From contig NC_092605.1 in assembly GCF_047663525.1 (NCBI RefSeq), positions 6,262,001-6,326,000 of the forward strand: a stretch of 64,000 nt of DNA, given 5' to 3'. The position numbers were made by a program, and so were the translations under genes. This DNA comes from Anas platyrhynchos (taxonomy: Eukaryota > Chordata > Aves > Anseriformes > Anatidae). The stretch's first letter is position 1, and each line of letters begins with the position of its first letter. Under the pieces are notes generated by a model that saw nothing but the letters and a program-made list of their open reading frames with translations, was not told the DNA's origin and made no database searches. Below, one piece after another: positions 26,201-37,700 of the stretch.

Positions 26201-29200
26201 ATTCAGTTCTTCCAAGAAAACACAGAACAGCTCCACGCACAGCACAAGCCTCTCCAAAATGGCACGCAGTATGTCAATGAACTACATCCATCCACCTTGT
26301 ATCTTGCTAACTTATCTCTGAGAATGCCAGGTAACATGACTTGACCTATGACTTCACAGCAAATCACTATCAATCATTACTAACCACCTTACCTTTAGGT
26401 GTTTACAAATCATTTATATGCCTATTTATTCTACTATTTCTGCAGGAATTTAAATTAAGCCAACTCTTTCTCTAGTTTGCTCTAATATCCTCTTTTTCCC
26501 CTTTACTTTTCAGTATCATTATTATATTATGTCTGTTGCCTTCTAAAACATCTTCATCTGTCATGGTTTCTCAAAGATACCTGCTACTACTTTGCAGCTA
26601 TTTCAGCCAATTTTCTTAATAAAATGGGTGAATTTTACTAAGTTAATTTAAAATCACCTAACCTGTTTTATTATTAGTTTGATTTTTTTCTTCCTTGTCA
26701 CTACTGCTAACTGGTTAGTTGTGATCTAGTGTTCAGTAAAAAACAAAAAAAACAAACTAACAAAAAACTTTCTAAATAATTCTAAACTATCTTCCCTTCA
26801 CATTTTTAAACAGACAAACAAATTTTGAGACTGTAAGCCCAGAACCTATGCCACTTCAGTCCAAAAGTTGTTGTACTGGAAGAGGTGTCAGCACGCAGAA
26901 CGGTTGTGAAATCAGAACAAATTACTTCTGTTCATTTATAGTTTGGCATTATCTAGGCATCCTGAAAAAGATGTTATATTTGAAAATTTGTATGTGTGTA
27001 TACTGGAACTAAACCTATTTGCATTATCAACTGGAGAACTGACATTTTCCTTAGTACAAGAAACGTTAAATCACCTTTAATTTTCTGAGCAGCATCCCTG
27101 TAGATTATGCGAGCCAGCTCCCCATTAAGAATCTCTTCAGAATAATTGAATTCCCCCTGCAATATCAAGTATAACATTGTTGAAAAAAACAACTTTTCCT
27201 TCCTCAGCTACCATTTTTGCAAACGTGGAAAAAAGTATCAGAAAAATATATTAATTTTTATCTTCACCTAAATCCATCTTAATCTATAATTTGCCCAAAC
27301 CAACCATAATGAAATAAGAGAAAAAAAAATACTTTAAAAATAAAAAAAGCACTTTAAATATTCCTTTCCAGAAATGACTACTAACTTTCAAACTGGGTGA
27401 CATAACAAAAGACTTTACAAATATAAATTAAAAACAAAGCATAAAGTATTTGAGCTGAGCATCAACCAACACTCAAAAAGTTTAACATAGGCACAGGGCA
27501 TGAAAAAAACCTTTCCCTAAACTGTCCTCAAATTGTTATATAGACCCCATAAAACTACACTTTCCAATGTGTGATACGTAACCAGACAGTATCTCAAATT
27601 TAGGGGACCCACCAAGTCCATCTTGGCTTGTTCAAATTCTTTCTTTTCCTTCCTCTGTTTTTCAGCGTTCATCAGCTCCATTCTGAAATACTGCAAGAAA
27701 GAGAATAGTTAAAAGATGGGAGGTATGGAGGCAGGGTGGATAAAGCATAAAATACATTAAGTCCGCAAACATGAAGAAAAACAAGCTCTGTGAAGCTATA
27801 AATCATGTCTTGCCAATATCTCACACATGTTTGAGAGCCTTGCTTTATAAAGATTTGTGCATATAGCCATCTGCTGTATATACTCAGACATTTCACACAT
27901 TCAGAAATTCCAATTTTCTAGTCATTCTTTAAACCTTAACTTGCCCTCAAAGAAAAGCATGCTCCCTACCAAACACTAGGGATGCCAAATCTAAATCAGA
28001 GAATACAAAATCCTCAATTTGCAAACATAAGTACAAGATTTGCTGAAACAAAACCAAAAAAAAAAAAAGATGCATGTTACCAATACAAAGGATTTTTCAT
28101 CTATTTTTAAATCTTTTTGACAACATTCCCCCCACTGGAGGAAAAAGTTTTCGCCAGCCTGATATGAGAAATTTGCTGGATTGATTTGCTTCAACTAATC
28201 AAATAACTTCTCATAGAAGAAAATCACGAACTCACCTCTTGATAAAGTTTTGGACACTCTGGATGGAAGCGCAAAGCACGAAGGAACAAGTGCCTCGCAC
28301 TTTCTGACGAGAGTCGTGTCTCCATTTCCCATTTTGCTGCCATAATCCACAGTGCTGCAACAGAAGATATGAATGAATTCGTTTTAATGCAAAGCAAGTG
28401 GCCGGTCACAAGAACCCATTTTGAAGCTATTATCCAGAAGGTACAAGTTGTTTTTTTTCAATGTAGCTACCCCTGATGCATGAGCTTAACTATGGAATAG
28501 GACTGATGATCTCTCATATTAAGACCAAGTTAAATGAGACTAAAAACTAAGCAGATCCAGGAAGCTTAATCTAGCATAGCTACAAATTCAGTGATATATG
28601 GTCATGTCTTCAATCCTAAAAAGCAGCCAAAACTATTCAACAAGTGCCTCTGAAACACCTACCAAAACCCCAATCTCCCTGGGGGACTGTCATTCAAAGC
28701 ACATGGGCTCCCACTTCACATCACCTTTTGATTATTCAGCACAACCTCTACCAGAGACCTTTTCTCTGACATTGCAACAAGGCAAAGAAAAGAGAACAGG
28801 AACTTTTACCCCAATAGCTTGAACTGAAATGCTATACAGCCTATACAAAGTCATTTGAATAGCATTCACCACTGCTTTATTTACCTGGTTTATTGGAATG
28901 AATGGCCAACATGGTAGAAAACACTTTGCTAAGCTGATGTTTTGCATTCTGTAAAAAACAAACAAAAAAAAAGTTTTGTTTTATCCACTCCAGTACCAAA
29001 CTGAGCCAACCAAAGTTTTAGTATGAAACGTTACTAGTTGCAATGCAATTGTACCAGAACAGACACTTCTCTACTATTTAACTTTGGTATAAAGTTTTTC
29101 TACATGTGTAATATTGACCTGCTTTCAAATGTTACCAGAGAGCATTAGCACAGGTAACTCAAACCTTCTGGACTTGGACAACTAACACAGGTGTTGCTTA

Positions 29201-31755
29201 AGTCACAAATCCATAGCCCCACTGACCACTTCTAAGGTAAAGACTGCATTTTTCCTTGGCCACTTGCATTACTATAACAAGATCAACTTTTCAGTACAGG
29301 AAGGAAAATGAATGCTAGAACGACATGAAGACTTACACAGAGAAGTTTATAAAGTATTAAACTGCCAATATTACACTTCTTAGCATATTGACTACAAGAA
29401 ACGTTTGGAACAAAAGCAGAATTCATAGGCAGGTGATTCATTCATTCCAGAGAAAGGATAACCATGGTTATGATGCTCTTAAACCAACGATACTCCAGAT
29501 TCAACGCAATCAGAAACCATCAAATTTCATACTAATTCATCTGTGTCAGAATGTGCATTTAGATCACTGAAATTCCCAGGCAGCTCCAACTATAACATTA
29601 AAATGATTTCAGTACTACAGGATGTTGCAGAAAAAATTGTTCCCTATCTTGTAACACAAGCTCCAGATGCCTGACTGAGCAGTAATCCAATATCTTGAAT
29701 CAATAAGACAAGCATTTTGAAAACTCACCCACTGCTTGCAAAATGCAACATGTGACAGCCAAAGCTGAACATCTTCCTGGTGGAAATGCAAGGGAGAGAG
29801 AATCAACTTTACAAGTAAGTACAAACTCACTTTTTCACATTGAAAAGCAAACAATATGCACTTGGTACAACCATTTGGCATGCAGAGAGAACGAATTTTG
29901 AATCCCAAATTCACTTTTTTTTCCTAGATTTTAAAATTCCTCCAAAACATCTGAAGAAAACCAACCTTCCATCTCAATATACACCCTTTGCTGAACTTAA
30001 TAGAGAACTCACTGTAGTAATTCCTTCAATACATCACTTAGGTTTTACCCTAAGAGGCATCACAACAGTCTTTGCCCAAAGCAAGTTAAAGTTCTTTTAA
30101 TTCCATTTCTAGTCCTTTCAAGCAGATACACAAAACTCGCACAGCAATATATGCCTCAAGACAGATGACAACTAATGACTGAAAAAGACAAAATATACAA
30201 AAAACGTTTGATGTGAATGATCTACTTCTAGGACACTGCTAACTGTAAGACCAAACCTCTGCTTAGTTCTTCCTATTACTCTCCTTTGTATTACTGAAAA
30301 TTTTTGGCAGCAGTGATATTTAGATTCATTTTTTACATCACAACATGCCAAAAGGGTGTTTTTCAACCTGCCACCATAAATGAAAGAAACAAACTTACTT
30401 TCCATTTTCCTGTGGCACGTTTGAAGAGGCTGTGGACCCTATGCACAATAGAGCTTTCAATTTCTTCCTTCTTAAATGAATATCCAATGCGCTAGAAGAA
30501 AAAAGTATTGTTTTTATTGCACTAGAAAATTCGGTGCATACCATTTTGCATTCTAAAGAACTGTCAAACTTACTGCTCTTCTTTTCTTGATCAGTTCCAG
30601 CAGGTTAATTTCGTACTAGAGTGGAGAGAAAAAGCATTGAAAAGCAAATTAGAAGACATGTAATAGTAAAGAAAAAAAATCCAGATGAAGTACTTTATAG
30701 CTAGTCACACAGACAATAAAAATTGCATCCGGGAAAACATAAGCAACAATTTTGTGGTCAGACCGCTACTTTTCTAAGGCTAAAAGTAAATTTAAACACC
30801 TTTATTACACATTACATGTATATTCCAGACTTGAGCTGTTGGCAACCCACTCATTCCTAGAATTATAATCCACAATCCAAATTCCTGACGCTACAGAAGT
30901 AGTTTTACACATATAGACAATTTGCACAGCACATCAGGGAACTGTGATCTCTGCATCCCTGGAGAGACAAGCAGCTCTGTAAAAGAGTCATGACACAGAA
31001 GAAGTCTCTCTCATACCAAACAGATGCCAACTCCTGACTATGTTTCATTCTCAGGCATGCCTTTAAAAAGCCCACACCAATAGAATCATCACAGAATCAT
31101 AGAATGGTTTGGGAGGGAAGGGGCCTGCCTTAAAGACCACCTAGTTCCAACCTCCTGCCATGGGCAGTGATGCCATCTGCCAGACCAGGCTGCACAAAGC
31201 GCCATCCAGCCTGGCCCTGCAGACTTCCACGTCCACAGAAGCATCCACAGCTTCTCTGGGCAGCCTTTTCCAGTGCTTTATCTTCCTTGTAATAAATAAT
31301 TTCTTCCTTATATCTAATCTAAACCTGCTCTTTTTAGTTTAGAGCCATTACTCCGTGCCCTAACAAACCATTTACGATTGAACACTGCTAGCCAAGGGAG
31401 AAGAGGCTTCAAAGAACAGCAGATTAACCACAAAACTTCCTAGCCCCTTACAGGGCTGGATCTACACGACCTAGCACACTGTGCCACCCAGCAGAGCCCA
31501 CCTGAATATAATTGACAAAATCCTCCTTCCGAAGAGCTCTCCGCTGGATCTTGTATTCCAGAGCCGAGGCCTTCTTGAGGACAGCCCTGCGGGAAGGAGA
31601 CGATCAGCACCCCGCAGCCCGGCCGCCGCGCTCCCCACGGCTCAGGCCGGGCCGCGGCCCCACCTGATCTCCTTGGGCGTAAAGAGGCCGACCCGCTCCA
31701 GCTGCTCTAACTCTGGGATGCGGTCCTCCAGCCGCTGCTCAATGCGCTCCGCCAT
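20052..31755 (-). CDS. UTP6: UTP6, small-subunit processome component (U3 snoRNP), complete in 19 exons
   Basis: UTP6 is a nucleolar protein of the UtpB module of the small-subunit processome, needed for U3-guided cleavage of pre-18S rRNA. The nineteen exons sum to 1794 bases: 597 codons plus TGA, the same length as human UTP6 as I remember it. All splice phases agree. The N-terminal family domain covers about residues 1-85 (MAERIEQRLED, then YEINLLELIKKRR). It is followed by tetratricopeptide-like HAT repeats, seen as W/Y-x-x-A/Y and ERAL-type helices: VQLWLSHVAFC (about 107-117), LWIMAAKWEME, LFLRALRFHPECPKLYQEYF, LTWDYMARREL, MWKCYITFCLER, LPLWTLWVEWSEG, YLDWAYRNGGYKK and REYYERALREFG. The C-terminus is LLQTGHL. 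The ATG lies in GCCACCATGG, a perfect Kozak context. It is transcribed towards COPRS from its own CpG island. A degraded CR1 lies in intron 2. Identification is very secure. Confidence 0.97.
20784..20856 (-). CDS. UTP6: UTP6 exon 18
   Basis: Residues 522-545 plus one base. It contains LREYYERALREFGS, a canonical HAT/TPR-like helix. Donor CTG|GTAAGG. Confidence 0.96.
21146..21212 (-). CDS. UTP6: UTP6 exon 17
   Basis: Residues 499-521. It contains RPLSLDFFRKMIQIEKEQ. Intron 16 is 83 bases; donor CAA|GTAAGT. Confidence 0.95.
21296..21405 (-). CDS. UTP6: UTP6 exon 16
   Basis: Residues 463-498 plus two bases. It contains KEKYLDWAYRNGGYKK. Donor CAG|GTAACA. Confidence 0.95.
22184..22264 (-). CDS. 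UTP6: UTP6 exon 15
   Basis: Residues 436-462, GTLPLWTLWVEWSEG to EALYQ. Acceptor TTGTAG, donor CAG|GTACTA. Confidence 0.94.
22381..22449 (+). repeat. Degraded CR1 LINE 3' fragment
   Basis: The stretch from the GGGTTGGATG core to ACCCTACAATTTTGTGATTCTG resembles the 3' tail of avian CR1 elements, in plus orientation, within UTP6 intron 15. It is short and diverged, so the call is tentative. Confidence 0.55.
23063..23242 (-). CDS. UTP6: UTP6 exon 14
   Basis: Residues 376-435, including MWQMRLQVLIQLKND and FEEAFKHLKSK. The donor is AAG|GTCTGT, weak at +3 and +4. Using it gives exactly the human length across the junction (KSK then GTLPLW). Reading through would add about twenty codons before a stop. 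Confidence 0.92.
23427..23504 (-). CDS. UTP6: UTP6 exon 13
   Basis: Residues 350-375, RLERTLSVFSKAHES to LYKQW. Phase 0 at both ends, donor TGG|GTAAGA. Confidence 0.94.
24060..24139 (-). CDS. UTP6: UTP6 exon 12
   Basis: Residues 323-349, EDMWKCYITFCLER and a basic tail NRKTNSEELKQK. Donor AAG|GTAAAA. Confidence 0.94.
24996..25177 (-). CDS. UTP6: UTP6 exon 11
   Basis: Residues 262-322 plus one base. It contains DDPLTWDYMARRELGL and REERCCAVFEEAV. Acceptor TTGTTAG, donor CAG|GTGAAA. Confidence 0.95.
25767..25848 (-). CDS. UTP6: UTP6 exon 10
   Basis: Residues 235-261 plus two bases. It contains VEFHLAVLSIAKLFDF and DLQKEI. Donor AAG|GTGAGC. Confidence 0.94.
27075..27156 (-). CDS. UTP6: UTP6 exon 9
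   Basis: Residues 208-234 plus one base. It contains YSEEILNGELARIIYRD (human YSEEILKGELAWIIYKN). Donor AAG|GTGATT. Confidence 0.95.
27613..27690 (-). CDS. UTP6: UTP6 exon 8
   Basis: Residues 182-207, YFRMELMNAEKQRKE followed by a Lys/Glu-rich helix. Donor TTG|GTGGGT. Confidence 0.95.
28236..28354 (-). CDS. UTP6: UTP6 exon 7
   Basis: Residues 142-181, including LWIMAAKWEMETRLSSE and LRALRFHPECPKLYQE, nearly identical to human. Donor GAG|GTGAGT. Confidence 0.97.
28885..28948 (-). CDS. UTP6: UTP6 exon 6
   Basis: Residues 121-141 plus one base. It contains KVFSTMLAIHSNKP; donor CAG|GTAAAT. Confidence 0.94.
29729..29776 (-). CDS. UTP6: UTP6 exon 5
   Basis: Residues 105-120, EDVQLWLSHVAFCKQW, a HAT-repeat helix. 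Donor TGG|GTGAGT. Confidence 0.95.
30399..30491 (-). CDS. UTP6: UTP6 exon 4
   Basis: Residues 74-104, beginning RIGYSFKKEEIE and ending ATGKWK. Acceptor TTCTAG, donor AAA|GTAAGT. Intron 3 is 82 bases. Confidence 0.95.
30574..30615 (-). CDS. UTP6: UTP6 exon 3
   Basis: Residues 60-73, YEINLLELIKKRRA. 42 bases, phase 0 at both ends, donor GCA|GTAAGT. Confidence 0.95.
31090..31375 (-). mobile_element. CR1 LINE 3' end (5'-truncated, non-coding)
   Basis: Read on the minus strand, this ends with the CR1 signature ACCATTCTATGATTCTGTG. It contains the typical avian CR1 3' segments: a CTGCCCAGAGAAGCTGTGG block, GGCAGGAGGTTGGAACTAG and the CTTTAAGG block. It is 5'-truncated like most avian CR1 copies and encodes nothing. 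It lies in UTP6 intron 2 in the gene's orientation. Confidence 0.9.
31502..31586 (-). CDS. UTP6: UTP6 exon 2
   Basis: Residues 31-59, acceptor CCCGCAG, donor CAG|GTGGGC. It contains KKASALEYKIQRR, matching the human KKASDLEYKIQRR. Intron 1 is only 77 bases. Confidence 0.95.
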
Positions 31756-31990
31756 GGTGGCAGCAGCCCGGGAACCCCACGCGTGCGCTGAGCCCGGCCC
31801 GGCCCGGCCCCAGTTCCGCCCGCTCCGCCCCGCGCCTTCCGGGGCCGCCCCGGCCCCGCTCCCGGCGCCGCTCCTGCTCCCGGGGACGGGGCTGGGGTCT
31901 GGCAAGGCCGGGGACGGGGCGCGGAGAGGCAGAGAATCCGCAGCCAGGGGGCTTGCTGCCTCCCAGGGCAAAGGGCCTCTCGCAGGGCGC
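31590..31990. promoter_or_regulatory. UTP6: CpG island, UTP6 promoter and exon 1
   Basis: GC-rich block surrounding UTP6 exon 1. It contains repeated CGGCC/CCGGG units just upstream of the ATG (about 31795-31812) and no TATA box. By position it is the UTP6 promoter. The open frames through it are by-products of base composition. Confidence 0.8.
31664..31755 (-). CDS. UTP6: UTP6 exon 1
   Basis: Residues 1-30 plus two bases. It carries the Kozak-context ATG and ends KEI with donor CAG|GTGGGG, inside the CpG island. Confidence 0.95.
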
Positions 31991-34259
31991 CTTCCTTCTG
32001 AGATGATTTGCAATAAGAAAATCGTGTGGCAGTAAAGTTGTTTCTTAAATGAGAGAAGTCACAGGAAAATAAAAAATAAATAAATAAAAAATATGTAGGT
32101 GGATAATATTCTTTATGAGAGTTATTTTAAATACCTTCCAGCCATAGCAGGAGTTGTCACTTCTGCTGCTGAGTAGATTAGAGATGGAAAAACATCTTTA
32201 AAGGTGTGTTCTGCCCTGGTGCAGTGATTACTCCCTAAATGGAGAAAAAGGCAATAGATGGTTGACTGAAAAAAAACGTATTGTAATTTGGGAACACAAG
32301 GGGAAGAGACAGTGGACTTGGGGCAAAAGAATTTCTGCCACAACACTTTTTATATATAATAGCCAAGAAAAGGTGTAGGTTATCTTTTGATTTATTACAG
32401 CAGAATAGCTTAAAAAGTTTAATGAGTACAGAAAAATCGACTTATGTAAAAAACATAAAACACTTCAAGAATTATTAAGTACAGTGGCCATTTTTTTCAC
32501 CTGTTACGACTTGGATTCGTGTGAGTTTGTTTTTAATACTGGGCATCAAATCAAAAGAGAAAAAAAAAAGAATTTTTGGACAGGTTTAGCAACTTTTCAC
32601 TCTGACAGGAAATAGTGACACTGTTTTCCACGAAGTGATCAAACAGGAAAGCTACCAGGAAATGCAGAGGCAGCATCCAGTCATAAGACCAAGCTGCTGA
32701 GTTCAGATCCTCGTGGCCAAGGCAGCTCTGAATCACAGCTGCTTCATGCTCTGCTTACCTCGCAGTGACAACTGCAGTTCCAGATGCAGGCTGTCTGCGC
32801 TGGAGATCCCCATGTCTTAACGCTGAACAGCCCAAGCTGTGGCTTTGCATATTACTGTGCTATCAATTCACCTTTACAAATCACAGTACAATTTGCAAAA
32901 TCCAGCAGCTGCCTCAGAGCAGCTGAGCCTTCTCTGTAATGGAAGGAGGAAATTCCCACAGCAAGGCTAGGCAGAGGGGTAATTGACACAGCCTTCCCAG
33001 TGCAAGCCATCCCCACTTGGCAGGCAAAGCCTTCAGGTTCTCTGGACCTAAATATCAGTGAGCACCTGCAAATCCTATTGAGTTCAGCGTTCAGCAAAGC
33101 AGCACAACAAGCTAACCATTCTCAAAGTGGTGGAGTAAGAATACTATTCATGATCATCACTAACACTTTTTAATTATCTTGGTTTTGACTTTTTTGAGAT
33201 GCACCAGCTTGAACTGACTCTCATCAGTAAGTCCACAGACTGCTGAAACAGTTTAAGGACAACTAGGCACGAAAAGTGAAGTCATATTAGCATACTGAAT
33301 CACTAAGCCAGAATGTGATTAGAAGTACCGTGCTTGATTGTATATCTTCATTTACTTTGACATTTCTGCCTCTGATTGCATGACTTCAGTGTATCAAAGC
33401 ATTCTGTAAAGCGTATCTGTCATAGTGCACTTAGATCACTACATGTAAATAAGAACACCCCATGCAGTGTAGGAGTTCAAAGCTTAAAGGTAGATGTCAG
33501 TCATTACCTGGAAACATCTGGGATATATGATTTCTATCTTGTTTTTCTTTTTCTTTAAGCACTAGGCTCTCCTTTGGATGAAAAACAGCAGTAACTGTGA
33601 ACAGATACAAACATGATCAACACAGTCTTCCCTTGAACCTCCAAGTTTGCTCACTCTATCAGTCTGAAAACATTTTTGTGATCAACTTTGAGTGTTCTAC
33701 CAACACTAGTCAGTTAGGAACTTTGAAACAAAAAACAATCAAACAACATGTTTTAAGACAGGTGATAGAGAAGTGTGTGTGCCCTATGGGGCAACAGCGA
33801 CCGCCACCTTTAAATGTGTCTCCAGGAAAATTCAGTTATATGCACATACCTACCAATGGGTCTTTGACATACGTGGGAGCTATTCACATGCTGTCCCCAC
33901 ACCACTAACAATGTGTGCCCACCAATGCCTTTTGGGGCATTAAATCCCTTGTTAGCACTTGTCAAAGCACCACAATATCATCTGGTAGAAGCATATAGGC
34001 GTAGTACAAACCACTCTGCAGGACCCATCACTGTGGGACTTAAAGGAAGAAAGAATGGTGTGCACCAAAACAATAGACTCCCCAGGTTTCTAGTTTAGGG
34101 GCCTAGTATTTCCCTCTCAAAACACACACGGAGTAACAAAAACATTTAAAATACTGAACTTGCTGGTGACCTCATGGGATTATTTATAAGCAAAACAGAT
34201 CAAAAACAGATCGAAATATTTTCTGCTCCCTCAGATATCCCTTCTTTCCTGTAAATGGA

Positions 34260-34265
<6 letters not shown>

Positions 34266-34294
<29 letters not shown>
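34266..34294. repeat. Poly-A run
   Basis: 29 consecutive A. It may be an old retroposon tail or a simple repeat; no element body was recognised on its 5' side. Confidence 0.8.
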
Positions 34295-34297
<3 letters not shown>

Positions 34298-37186
34298 AAA
34301 CCCTTTCCTTTTCTTCCCCCAGCAAAACAATCCTTAGAACAATTAACATTACAGACTGTCAAAAGTGTTCAAACCAAACTGACAAATGCAGTGACTGGCA
34401 GGCAAGCCCAGCCCAACCCACCCGAACACTGCATGCTGGATTTGTCATGCAAATCAAAATGGAACCTGACATGCTCTTTGTTCATTTTCCTTTCAAAAAA
34501 TCTACTTTAGATGCCTCCCATGTGCCTTGTTTTGGAAGCTGACATTCCAAATGCATCACTGCAAATTAAGGGAAGGATCCATTACCAATAAAGATGTTGA
34601 GATGCAGAGAGTTTCACAAATCCTATTGGGAAGGCTGGAGAGACAACTGCTGCAGCTTGCACCTGTAGGGTCACTCGGTCTGCTCCTACTTCTGCTTTTA
34701 TGAAGTCTCATTTGAAAAACTCTGATCAGAAAGTCCTTGCAGGAGAAGTTCTGGCAAGCTGTCACAGCCTAATATTTATAGATTAAAATCTGAAAGAAAC
34801 AGATATACTGTGAATTAGGAATAAAAACAGTGTTCTTGCTTTACAGCTTGCCTATATTAAAATGCATGAAGGTTAATGTGCATAAGGCAAATATTTAAAT
34901 GATAAATCAATTTAGATACCTATTTCTGCTGTTTTACTAAATGAATGGAGAAGCAATTACATTTTTTAGAAGATGCTACTGGATCTGTAGTATGTTACCG
35001 TTAACTTACACTATATGAAGATGAATTTTAAACAATGCCAGTTATGTCCTGACCTCATGAAAATAACTGGGAAACTTCCACTGGCTTTAGCTGAACCAGC
35101 AGTTCACCCTTAGAGACATATTTTTAACAAAGCCTTCAAAGCATTTACTGGGAATGTGGGGCCTTGGTTTAAAAATATATGAACACATCTGTTAATAAAA
35201 TAGCCTAGAATTTACTCTTAAAGATAGACTATCCCAAACTTCAGACTACATTAACTTCCCTGGTTTTGTTATTAAAACAATTTACATCATATTTTGGTTT
35301 GCATCTGCCAAAATTGGCAATCATCTGCATAAATAGTGGTTTCATCACTACAGTTCTGCTCTGAGCTTCCCAAAATTTCTATTTAAGACTACAATTGGTC
35401 AGCTGGGCTATTCTCTACCTACATTAATATTTGTACCTGTCATGTACATGTGCCTATACAAATGTTAAGTTTCTATTGTGATAGACAAATGCTTGTCTGT
35501 ATCAGCGCACAGCTTTATTCTTGCAGCTTGTTGGTTGCCCTGCAGTATTACGTTTGAATGCTTCCTAGAATTTCATTCACTCACTTATCTCTTCTTCAAC
35601 TATGATCAATTGAAATAAACATAAACATTTTCATTTAATGCCTTAACAGAACTATTATCTGACAATTGACTCTTACACAGAGTCCTTAAAAAAAGGCAAG
35701 ACCTATGCTTTCTTCTCTGCCTGGGCTTTGAACTTGGATTTTTTATGAATCAGATTTCCTCCTCCTCATTTTCAGACATTCTGTTTCTTTTCAGTTGCCC
35801 CAATATCAGAACATCTATACAGAGGGAATTTTCAGTAAAGGGAAACTCTGCCTCTTGAATTGTTTCCTTGCCAATTCACATCTGGTATTCAATACAAGAT
35901 CCATCTGTTTATTCAGAGTCTGTAGGGGCTTGTACAGTAGTGGATATAAGTATGCCTTTTAATTTGATTTTGTCATTTGACTGGTTAGTAAGTAGTTGAA
36001 AGTCTGTCTAAATGTGGCGGGGCAGTTACAACTAGTCAATCATCATCTTCTAGTTGATACATCATAATCAAGTGGAATACCAGTCATATTTCAACAATTT
36101 AAAAGTATATCAATCATCACCTACATACTCCCAAACCGTCAACACCATGAGATGTATTGCTTAACGAGCTTTAATATTACTTCTTACACACACATTTCCA
36201 CTTAGGAGCCTTGCCAGAGCATTGTAGAGCAGAGTCTTGCTAATCTTAAGTTACCTCCCTAACCTGTTTATGTTCAGAGAGGAGATAACACTGCAGCATG
36301 GCCTTGGGTGACCTAGCCACATCATAAAGAACAAGGCAGGTAAAAATAGAACTTCGTTAGAGCAAAGCCTTATATTTTTTAAATACAAAGATGTCAGTTT
36401 AATTGAAGCTTGTACTGACATATCAAAGAGCATAAATTATGTCAGATAAAGATTTATTTCTCCATCCCAAAAGTGGGATTAGGATTGGTGTTTTATAATT
36501 CTTGGTCACAATTTGCCTCCTGCTGTGTTTCTCATCTCCTTTTGTGGAGCTTTGTTTAGCATGGTAAAAGTACTTTGTCCACGGTCATGGCAACAGCCAT
36601 TAAAACTATTTCTGGAAGTATGGATCATTCAGACTACAGAGCCACAGACCTTGAACAGCTGTTAGAAAACAAGGTAAATTCTTGTAAATGCAATCCAAAG
36701 CAACCTCTAACACACAAAAAAGGAGCAAAGAATGTTACCTTTTGCATGAAACGTTTATATAAGCTTTCATGCATATGACATTTGTACACCTGGGCTAACT
36801 AGAAAACACTAGGGAAACAGTTTCTGCTATGACCTTATCATTTAAATAATCGCTGATGATTAAAGTCAAAATTTTCATCTTATTAACCTGTACTCAGCTT
36901 GGCTGCAAAATAATGAACTGTCTCCCAATAAAACTTAACTCTTACTTAAAGCTAAAACTAAATTATCTGTTAACTATGAAGTTTCATTTTTACTGTCTAC
37001 TCATATATATAAATATATACTATCACATATATTTCTTATATATGATTCACATATATTGATCTTCCTTTATTTTTCTTTTTGTCTGATTGAAACTTTTGTT
37101 CTTGCACTGTCAACAGACCCAAGAAACCTCTATTTACGTCTGTAACTGACTTAATTCTCACTTTTTCCTAGCAGTTTCTCTTATTC

Positions 37187-37189
<3 letters not shown>

Positions 37190-37217
<28 letters not shown>
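37190..37217. repeat. Poly-A run
   Basis: 28 consecutive A, about 270 bases before the TG microsatellite. No associated element was recognised. Confidence 0.8.
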
Positions 37218-37219
<2 letters not shown>

Positions 37220-37491
37220 CTCTGCATTTCTGAGTTTAATCATTAAGTTTGCATCAAAAGCTTCAGTTTTTCAGTATCTTTCATAGTTTCTGGGACTCAT
37301 TTAAGAGTTTCTGAAAGTTCACTGTTTTAAGACAGTTTCACAGTAAGTACTACCCATGCTCTGAAATAACAGGATAAACTAGCATGATTCTTGTTCATTT
37401 TCTGTGTGTTAAACATTTGAACTTCAAAATTTGCCATGAGTTTTTGCTGTTTATTTTGTTTGGGATCATATATTAAATATTTTTTTTTTCC

Positions 37492-37505
37492 GTGTGTGTG
37501 TGTGT

Positions 37506-37548
<43 letters not shown>

Positions 37549-37655
37549 TGTGTCTGTGTGTGTGTGTGTGTGTGTGTGTCTGTGTGTGTGTGTGTCTGTG
37601 TGTGTGTCTGTGTGTGTCTGTGTGTGTCTGTGTGTGTGTGTGTGTGTGTGTGTCT

Positions 37656-37695
<40 letters not shown>
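37492..37695 (+). repeat. (TG)n microsatellite with TCTG interruptions
   Basis: 204 bases of TG dinucleotides broken at intervals by TC, giving a compound TG/TCTG pattern. Open frames of alternating Val/Cys or His/Thr across it are artefacts. Confidence 0.98.

Positions 37696-37700
<5 letters not shown>

Noticed and set aside
33925-33960. Possible mir-365-like seed on the minus strand (TAATGCCCC)
   Set aside because: mir-193a and mir-365b lie near this block in human, but the match stops after the seed and there is no hairpin; neither microRNA was found in the window.
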